A stretch of 64,000 bases of DNA, taken from Sphingomonas jatrophae. GTDB lineage: Bacteria; Pseudomonadota; Alphaproteobacteria; Sphingomonadales; Sphingomonadaceae. Of this stretch, positions 58,796 through 64,000 are shown in pieces. Under the pieces are notes generated by a model. The model did not search any database, was not told the origin of the DNA, and was given only the letters and a program-made list of their open reading frames with translations. The stretch lies in NCBI RefSeq assembly GCF_900113315.1, contig NZ_FOZG01000001.1:1364001-1428000 (forward strand). Direction: 5' to 3'. Every line of letters begins with the position of its first letter. The stretch's first letter is position 1. A program made the translations under genes and the position numbers.

Positions 58796-59956
58796 TCACC
58801 CCACAAGATCCATCACCAGCGCGGCGATCTGCGTCTCGGGGGTCGGATGCATGCGGCGGCGGAAGTCTGGCGCGGTGGCAGCGAGGCGGGTGTGAAGGTC
58901 TTCGTCCCCGGCCACGTCGCGGATCAGTGCGGCGAGCGGCTCGGCCGCCTCGATCACGGGTGAGATCCACGCGCCCAGCCGGTGGTTGGTCACGGCTTGG
59001 CCGACGCCCAGCTTTTCCAGATCAAAAGGTGCGACGATCTGGGCCAGCCCTGCGGCGAGCGCCGAGGTGGCAAAGCCGAGGCCGCCGTGGGTGAGCGCTA
59101 GACGGGACCGCTGGACGATGCGGTGGAACGGCACAGGCTGCGTCTCCACCGTCATGCCTGCGCCCTCAAGCTGCGCCGCATCGCTGCGGGTCAGCCGGGG
59201 ATCCCAGATGCGCACGGGCAGGCCGCAGCTCAGCAGCGCCTGCCAGAAGGCGGCAGGACGTGCCTGTGGTCCGTTCATGTAGACGAACAGCTCATCCCGC
59301 GGTCCATCCGCATCGTCGATCAGCATACCCGACGGCGCTCCATGGCCACCCCGCCGGACGAGCGCATAGGGATCGAGCTCGGCGAAGGACGAGGTGAGCA
59401 TCCGGTCCGCCAGGTTGAGCGCGGGCAATGAGGGCCGCTGCGGCCGGCCGAGTGACGCGAGCGCACGGTTGACCTCGTGCAGGATTGGCGCTTCGTCGGC
59501 GACAGGCGGGCTGCCGGTGAGGCTCGGGAAGCTGGGCAGGTCGACTGGCGGCAGGCTGAAGCCGGAGCCGAGCGCCAAGGAGGGCACGCGCCCAAAAGCG
59601 GCGAGCAGCAGGCCGGGGGCGAATTCGGCCACCACCGCGTCGGGCCGGATAGCTGCGAGCAGCCGGTCCCACGCCGCGATGACACGCATCGGCGCGCCCG
59701 CTTCCCCGACTCCAAGCGCGGCGAAGATGTCGCCCATCGTCGCAGGCGGTGCCGCAACGGGGCGCGCATAGGCAGACAGCTGTACCGGCCATAGAGGCGC
59801 CTGCCACAGCTCCACGCCCGCCGGCCAGCCTTCCAGCTGCTGCACGACATAGATGGGCTCGTGACCCAGTGCTTGGAGCCGCTGCCCCGCGGCGATCAGC
59901 TTGACGTGATGCCCGCGGCCGCCGCCCAGCTCCCAACCGAGCAGGACGCGCGCCAC
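58796..59956 (-). CDS. GT1/MGT-like glycosyltransferase
   Basis: 386 residues. The N-terminus MARVLLGWELGGGRGHHVKLIAAGQRLQALGHEPIYVV is the acceptor-domain Rossmann start of UDP-glycosyltransferase-like proteins. The C-terminal half has QPVPFHRIVQRSRLALTHGGLGFATSALAAGLAQIVAPF, the nucleotide-sugar-binding HGG region. Acceptor unknown. Convergent with tRNA-Gly. Confidence 0.8.
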   Translation of the reverse strand: MARVLLGWELGGGRGHHVKLIAAGQRLQALGHEPIYVVQQLEGWPAGVELWQAPLWPVQLSAYARPVAAPPATMGDIFAALGVGEAGAPMRVIAAWDRLLAAIRPDAVVAEFAPGLLLAAFGRVPSLALGSGFSLPPVDLPSFPSLTGSPPVADEAPILHEVNRALASLGRPQRPSLPALNLADRMLTSSFAELDPYALVRRGGHGAPSGMLIDDADGPRDELFVYMNGPQARPAAFWQALLSCGLPVRIWDPRLTRSDAAQLEGAGMTVETQPVPFHRIVQRSRLALTHGGLGFATSALAAGLAQIVAPFDLEKLGVGQAVTNHRLGAWISPVIEAAEPLAALIRDVAGDEDLHTRLAATAPDFRRRMHPTPETQIAALVMDLVG

Positions 59957-59966
59957 CGCGGCGCGC

Positions 59967-60725
59967 TCAGATGCCGTCGGCGGTGATGGAGAAGCCCTGC
60001 CCTGCGAGCCGATCGGTGAGGTCGGCGGCGCAGGCGTCGAGCCGGGCGAGATCGGTCGAGCGGATCACGAAATTGGCCCCGACCCTTCCTTCGCGGAAGA
60101 AGGGATAGCTGCCGATCTGGCAGCCATCATGCGCGCGCTCCGTCTCGCGGAGCGTGTCGGCCACTTCGCTCTCCGCCACCCAGCAGCCGAGCGTGCGGCT
60201 GACCAGCGGTGCGCCGCCCTCCAGCCTGCCTGACAAGGCTTCCAGCATCAGCCCGGCAATGTGCGGCACGCCCGCCAGGATGAAGATGTTGGCGATGTGG
60301 ATGCCCGGCGCACCCGACATCTTGTTCTCGATCAGCTGCGCGCCCGCGGGCACCCGCGCCATCCGCAAGCGCGCGTCGTTCAACCCGCCGCGTGTCTCAT
60401 AATAGTCGGCCAGCACCGCCCGCGCCTTGGGATGCACCTCGACGCCGACGCCCAGCGCCACGGCGATCGCGTCCACCGTGATGTCGTCATGCGTCGGGCC
60501 GATGCCGCCCGTGGTGAACAGATAATCGTGCTGAGCGCGAAGCGCGTTGACCGCCTCGACGATCCGCGCCTCCACGTCAGGGACGACGCGCACCTCGCTC
60601 AGCCTGATCCCCTGCAGGTTCAGCCACGTCGCGACCTGCGCGATATTCTTGTCCTGCGTGCGGCCGGACAGGATTTCATCGCCGATGATGAGGAGAGCGG
60701 CGGTCCAGGTGCGAGGCTCGGCCAT
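59967..60725 (-). CDS. CinA/MoaB-like molybdopterin-binding-domain protein
   Basis: 252 residues. AALLIIGDEILSGRTQDKN and DYLFTTGGIGPTHDDITVDAIA are the MoCF_biosynth (COG1058) signatures. It lacks the C-terminal amidohydrolase half of full CinA, so this is the short form. Exact role unknown. 10 bp before the GT1-like gene on the same strand. Confidence 0.85.
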   Translation of the reverse strand: MAEPRTWTAALLIIGDEILSGRTQDKNIAQVATWLNLQGIRLSEVRVVPDVEARIVEAVNALRAQHDYLFTTGGIGPTHDDITVDAIAVALGVGVEVHPKARAVLADYYETRGGLNDARLRMARVPAGAQLIENKMSGAPGIHIANIFILAGVPHIAGLMLEALSGRLEGGAPLVSRTLGCWVAESEVADTLRETERAHDGCQIGSYPFFREGRVGANFVIRSTDLARLDACAADLTDRLAGQGFSITADGI

Positions 60726-60770
60726 CGCCTGCGCATAGCGAAACGCGAGGGCACACGCTATATGGTCGCC

Positions 60771-61604
60771 ATGGCTGAATATCAGACGATCACCCGCGAC
60801 GATCCCGTAACCCGTACGGGCGCCATCAAGCTGTACGATGCGGACGGTTTCGCCGGCATGCGTGCGGCCGGGCGCCTCGCGGCCGAAATCCTCGACGCGC
60901 TGGTGCCGCACGTGGTGCCGGGCGTATCGACGCAGGCGCTGGACGACATCGTTCGGCGCATGACGCTGGACGCGGGCGGCGTGCCGGCGACGCTGAACTA
61001 TCGCGGCTACACCCATAGCTGCTGCATCTCGGTCAACCATGTCGTGTGCCACGGCATTCCGGGCGCACGCACGCTGAAGGACGGCGACATCGTCAATATC
61101 GACGTGACGCCGATGCTAGATGGCTGGCACGGCGATACCAGCCGGATGTACCTGGTGGGCGATGTCGGCGTGAAGGCGCGGCGGCTGGTCGAGGTGACGT
61201 ATCAGGCGTTGATGCTCGGGATCGAGCAGGCGCGGCCCGGCAATCGCATGGGCGATGTGGCCCACGCTATCCAGAGCTTCGCCGAGCGGCATCGCTACGG
61301 CGTGGTGCGCGATTTCTGCGGCCACGGTCTCGGCCGCGTGTTCCACGATGCGCCGGAGGTGGTCCATGTCGGTCGGCCGGGCACCGGGCCGGAGCTGAAG
61401 CCCGGCATGTTCTTCACCATCGAGCCGATGATCAACATCGGTCGCCCGGACGTGAAGGTGCTGGATGACGGCTGGACGGCGGTCACGCGCGATCGCTCGC
61501 TCTCCGCGCAGTTCGAGCACAGCATCGGCATCACCGAAACGGGTTGCGAGATCTTCACCGTCAGCCCGAAAGGGTTGCACTGCCCGCCTTACGCGGCGAG
61601 CTGA
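60771..61604 (+). CDS. map: Type I methionine aminopeptidase
   Basis: 277 residues, removing the initiator Met. Metal ligands: Asp in IVNIDVTPM, Asp in WHGDTSRMY, His in CGHGLGRVFHD, Glu in TIEPMI and Glu in FEHSIGIT. Substrate His in YTHSCCISVN is present. ATG at 60762 is an alternative start. Divergent from the CinA-like gene, 45 bp apart. Confidence 0.95.
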   Translation: MAEYQTITRDDPVTRTGAIKLYDADGFAGMRAAGRLAAEILDALVPHVVPGVSTQALDDIVRRMTLDAGGVPATLNYRGYTHSCCISVNHVVCHGIPGARTLKDGDIVNIDVTPMLDGWHGDTSRMYLVGDVGVKARRLVEVTYQALMLGIEQARPGNRMGDVAHAIQSFAERHRYGVVRDFCGHGLGRVFHDAPEVVHVGRPGTGPELKPGMFFTIEPMINIGRPDVKVLDDGWTAVTRDRSLSAQFEHSIGITETGCEIFTVSPKGLHCPPYAAS

Positions 61605-61736
61605 CCGAGCCGGCGGCGCACGGGGTTGAGGGGCGGCACTGCCGCCATTAGCATCTGCAACAATGTCTTGGCTGATGTGTTCGCGACTCCCGGTGCCGCT
61701 GGTTCCATCTGACGAACTGGCTGGATGGGAGGCGTG

Positions 61737-63614
61737 ATGCTGAGTCGCGAGTTTCTGGACGCCGGAATCGCTTATGCCGCGTGGCTGGCGCTGATCGCCG
61801 CCATCCTGACGGCCGGCACCGTCCGACGCGCCTTTTCCGTGGAGCAGCTGCCATGGCCGGAGGCCGCGCAGCTGGCCGGATCCGCGGTGCTTGCTGGCCT
61901 GCTTGCCTATCTCTCCACCGCGCAGGGCGATGGGGCAGTGCTGGCGACTGCGGCTGGACTGTTCGCCATCCTCAGCATCCGCGTCGCCTTCGCCTGCCTG
62001 ACCGTTGCCGGCGTGCTGCGGCTGGCAGTGCTGCCACTCGCGGCGGTGATGGGTTGGGCATGGAGCTATGCTTTGCTCGTCGAGCATGGTGCGCCGGGTT
62101 GGATGCTTACGCTGTCGATCGTGCTCGGCGTCGGCGTCCTGCCGCTTCTGGTCGCCAAGTTCGCCGAGACACTGGCGCGGGAAGCCATGACGCTGACAAC
62201 GCGGTGGCGCCGGCCGACCATGCCCCTGCCTCGCCATGTCGGCCGCCAGCCCAAGGTCTCGATCCACCTGTGCGCCTATGCCGAGCCGCCCGAGATCGTC
62301 ATCGCGGTGCTCGATCGTCTGAACCGCCTCGATTACGCGAACTTCGAGGTGTTGGTCTGCGACAACAACACGCCGGACGAAGCGTTGTGGCGGCCGGTGG
62401 AGCAGCACTGCGCCATGCTCAACCGCGCGCTGGGCAGTCAGCGGTTCCGTTTCTTCCACGTCTCGCCGCTTGCGGGGGCAAAGGCGGGCGCGCTCAACTG
62501 GCTGTTGGACCGCACCGCGCCCGACGCCGAGCTGATCGGCGTGATCGATGCGGATTACCTGTCGGAACCGGACTTCCTCGCCCGGCTCGCCGGCTTCTTC
62601 GACGATCCGAAGCTTGCCTACATCCAGACGCCCCACGATTATCGCAACTGGCAGGGCAGCAGCTTCCTGACCGCCTGCTACTGGGAGTATATGCCCAGCA
62701 ACAAGGTGGAGCTGCCGGGGGTCGCCGATGTCGGCGCGGGCTACACGATCGGGACGATGTGCCTGATTCGCCGCTCCATGCTGGAGAAGGCCGGGCGCTG
62801 GGCGGAATGGTGCCTGACGGAGGATAGCGAGGTCTCCGTCCGCCTGCGTGCGGTCGGCGGCACCGGGCTTTATCTGCGTGAGACATTCGGCCGCGGGCTG
62901 ATTCCGGAGACGTTCGACGATTACAAGAAGCAGCGTTTCCGCTGGACCGCGGGCCCGGTACAGCAGTTGCGGCGTCATTGGCGGCTCTACACACCGCGCA
63001 TGCTCGGCGGCAGCACCGCGATGGATGGCTGGTCGAAGCTGCTCGAAGTGATGCGTGGCATCGCGCCGCTGTCGCAGGTTGTCGGCATGGCGCTCGGCAT
63101 TGTCGGCCTGATTGCTGCGCTTGCCCTGATCCGCAGCGGCGTGGTTCAGCCGATGCAGCTGCCGACGATCGCCTGGATCGCGGCTGCGATCGGCACCTGT
63201 GCGGCGCTCGTCGCCACGTGGACGCGCTATCGCCTCGCCGGCTGCGCGACCCTGCGCGAGATGGCCTATGGCGAGCTTGCGCGGCTGTCCCTCTCCTACG
63301 TCCAGATGGTCGGCGGCATTGCGGGCGTGTCGCGCAAGCCGCTCGCATGGCGTCGCACGCCGAAGTTCAAGGCGGAGGGCAGCGGTCTGCGTGCGCTCGG
63401 CTCGACCATCCCGGAAACGGCTTTGGGCTTCGGCCATCTGCTTGTCGCAGGCGCCTTGGCCGGCATGGACGGCGGCGACCTCGCCACGGTCGGGGTGATC
63501 GCATCGGTGGCATCGTCCGCGCGCTTCTTCGCGGCACCCGCCATGGCGCTGATCAGCGAACGCCATCTCGCCGCCACGGCGCCCTCTGACACGATGGTGT
63601 CCGTCACGGCCTGA
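61737..63614 (+). CDS. Cellulose-synthase-like family 2 glycosyltransferase
   Basis: 625 residues. Four or so N-terminal membrane segments precede a GT2 domain near 165-420: KVSIHLCAYAEPPEIV, a DxD in GVIDADYL, TED in WCLTEDSEVSVRL and QKRFRW-type KKQRFRWTAG. Further membrane helices follow. Inner-membrane processive or polysaccharide glycosyltransferase; the polymer is unknown. ATG 61737 has gggagg just upstream; ATG 61725 is also in frame. Confidence 0.88.
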   Translation: MLSREFLDAGIAYAAWLALIAAILTAGTVRRAFSVEQLPWPEAAQLAGSAVLAGLLAYLSTAQGDGAVLATAAGLFAILSIRVAFACLTVAGVLRLAVLPLAAVMGWAWSYALLVEHGAPGWMLTLSIVLGVGVLPLLVAKFAETLAREAMTLTTRWRRPTMPLPRHVGRQPKVSIHLCAYAEPPEIVIAVLDRLNRLDYANFEVLVCDNNTPDEALWRPVEQHCAMLNRALGSQRFRFFHVSPLAGAKAGALNWLLDRTAPDAELIGVIDADYLSEPDFLARLAGFFDDPKLAYIQTPHDYRNWQGSSFLTACYWEYMPSNKVELPGVADVGAGYTIGTMCLIRRSMLEKAGRWAEWCLTEDSEVSVRLRAVGGTGLYLRETFGRGLIPETFDDYKKQRFRWTAGPVQQLRRHWRLYTPRMLGGSTAMDGWSKLLEVMRGIAPLSQVVGMALGIVGLIAALALIRSGVVQPMQLPTIAWIAAAIGTCAALVATWTRYRLAGCATLREMAYGELARLSLSYVQMVGGIAGVSRKPLAWRRTPKFKAEGSGLRALGSTIPETALGFGHLLVAGALAGMDGGDLATVGVIASVASSARFFAAPAMALISERHLAATAPSDTMVSVTA

Positions 63615-63696
63615 GAGAGGCGCTGGCAGGATTATGCGTCGGCTGTCATCGGCTGGCCGACCGCGTTCAAGCCATGCTCTTCAAGCTTAACGAAAA

Positions 63697-63727
63697 CGCC
63701 CGTGCCTCCTGATGGGAGACGCGGGCG
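63697..63727 (-). terminator. Hairpin terminator of the DUF4142 gene
   Basis: Arms 63697-63709 and 63714-63727 pair with one mismatch around TGAT. In the leftward direction it is followed by ttttcg, a U-tract. It lies 48 bp after the DUF4142 stop and 83 bp after the convergent glycosyltransferase, so it can serve both. Confidence 0.7.
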
Positions 63728-63775
63728 CAATTCGTCGTGAAAGGCAGCGGGCGGGGTCAACCGCCCGCCAACCAA

Positions 63776-64000
63776 TTACATGCCGTTCAGCATCTGGATA
63801 TGGTGCTGGACGACGGGCACGATCTTGGCGGACGCCGCCTTGAGCGAGGGTGCGGGGCTGGACGAGGCATTTGCCTGGTGCAGCGCGAGTGCCTCCTGGT
63901 GCGAGACCTTCTGCTGCTGGACATAGAGCCGGTCGCGCGCCGCACCGCTTGCGGCCTTCAATGCGGCGACGTTGGTCTGCCCCTTTGCATCGAGCATCGG
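63776..64000 (-). CDS. DUF4142 protein, C-terminal part (5' end beyond the window)
   Basis: At least 73 C-terminal residues: LDAKGQTNVAALKAASGAARDRLYVQQQKVSHQEALALHQ and KIVPVVQHHIQMLNGM. The paired His helices (SHQEALALHQ, VVQHHIQML) are the DUF4142 four-helix-bundle pattern. Full proteins are usually exported. Partial at the window edge. Confidence 0.8.
   Translation of the reverse strand, partial: PMLDAKGQTNVAALKAASGAARDRLYVQQQKVSHQEALALHQANASSSPAPSLKAASAKIVPVVQHHIQMLNGM

Noticed and set aside
1-64000. CRISPR arrays, rRNA genes and insertion sequences
   Set aside because: No regularly spaced direct repeats, rRNA sequence, or transposase gene with inverted repeats was found in the window.

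Overview
The window is a high-GC alphaproteobacterial chromosome segment, most likely from a sphingomonad. This rests on the neighbourhood dnaA / rpsT / mutM / ubiE / ubiB, on DUF3617, DUF3175 and DUF2721 family proteins, and on the codon and product style. It is an inference from remembered families, not from a search. Housekeeping chromosome lies on both sides (1-17.8 kb and 58.7-64 kb). Between them is one apparently complete prophage of about 40.9 kb, inserted in a tRNA-Gly(CCC) gene.

Left chromosomal flank (1-17758): partial dnaA, rpsT with a perfect hairpin terminator, mutM, the ubiquinone genes ubiE-ubiB, and a polysaccharide-modification group (SGNH protein, acyltransferase-3, CelD-like GNAT). 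Two small membrane proteins and a structured small transcript with a very strong Shine-Dalgarno sequence follow. Then come uvrB, an arylamine N-acetyltransferase, rarD, an NAD-precursor salvage pair (pnuC plus a NadR-like kinase) and tRNA-Pro(CGG).

Prophage (17778-58735): a temperate podovirus-type element. A CI/Cro-type switch sits at 50.6-51.6 kb, with repeated GTAAGC-N5-GCTTAC operators. Rightward genes (51.6-58.6 kb) are small early proteins, an SNase-like protein and a tyrosine integrase beside attR. Leftward genes run from cro down to 17.9 kb, mostly chained by 4-bp ATGA/GTGA overlaps. In order they are: early proteins including four predicted exported proteins (one an SGNH esterase), primase, helicase-like ATPase, a 1.07-kb non-coding gap with a GGTTCC/GGAACC cluster, terminase, portal and scaffold. 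Then come a low-GC two-gene cargo, capsid, gp11/gp12-like tail proteins, gp13-gp16-like internal virion proteins, tailspike and lysis genes. From portal to tailspike the order follows phage T7, yet no phage RNA or DNA polymerase is present.

Right flank (58736-64000): the 3' half of the rebuilt tRNA-Gly, a GT1-like glycosyltransferase, a CinA/MoaB-like protein, methionine aminopeptidase, a cellulose-synthase-like GT2 and the end of a DUF4142 gene.

The most unusual items are the exported-protein cassette inside the phage early operon, the TIR/deoxyribosyltransferase-like plus membrane-protein cargo between scaffold and capsid genes, the repeated operator set, the reconstitution of tRNA-Gly by a phage-borne 5' half, and the host mini-gene at 9.13-9.34 kb.
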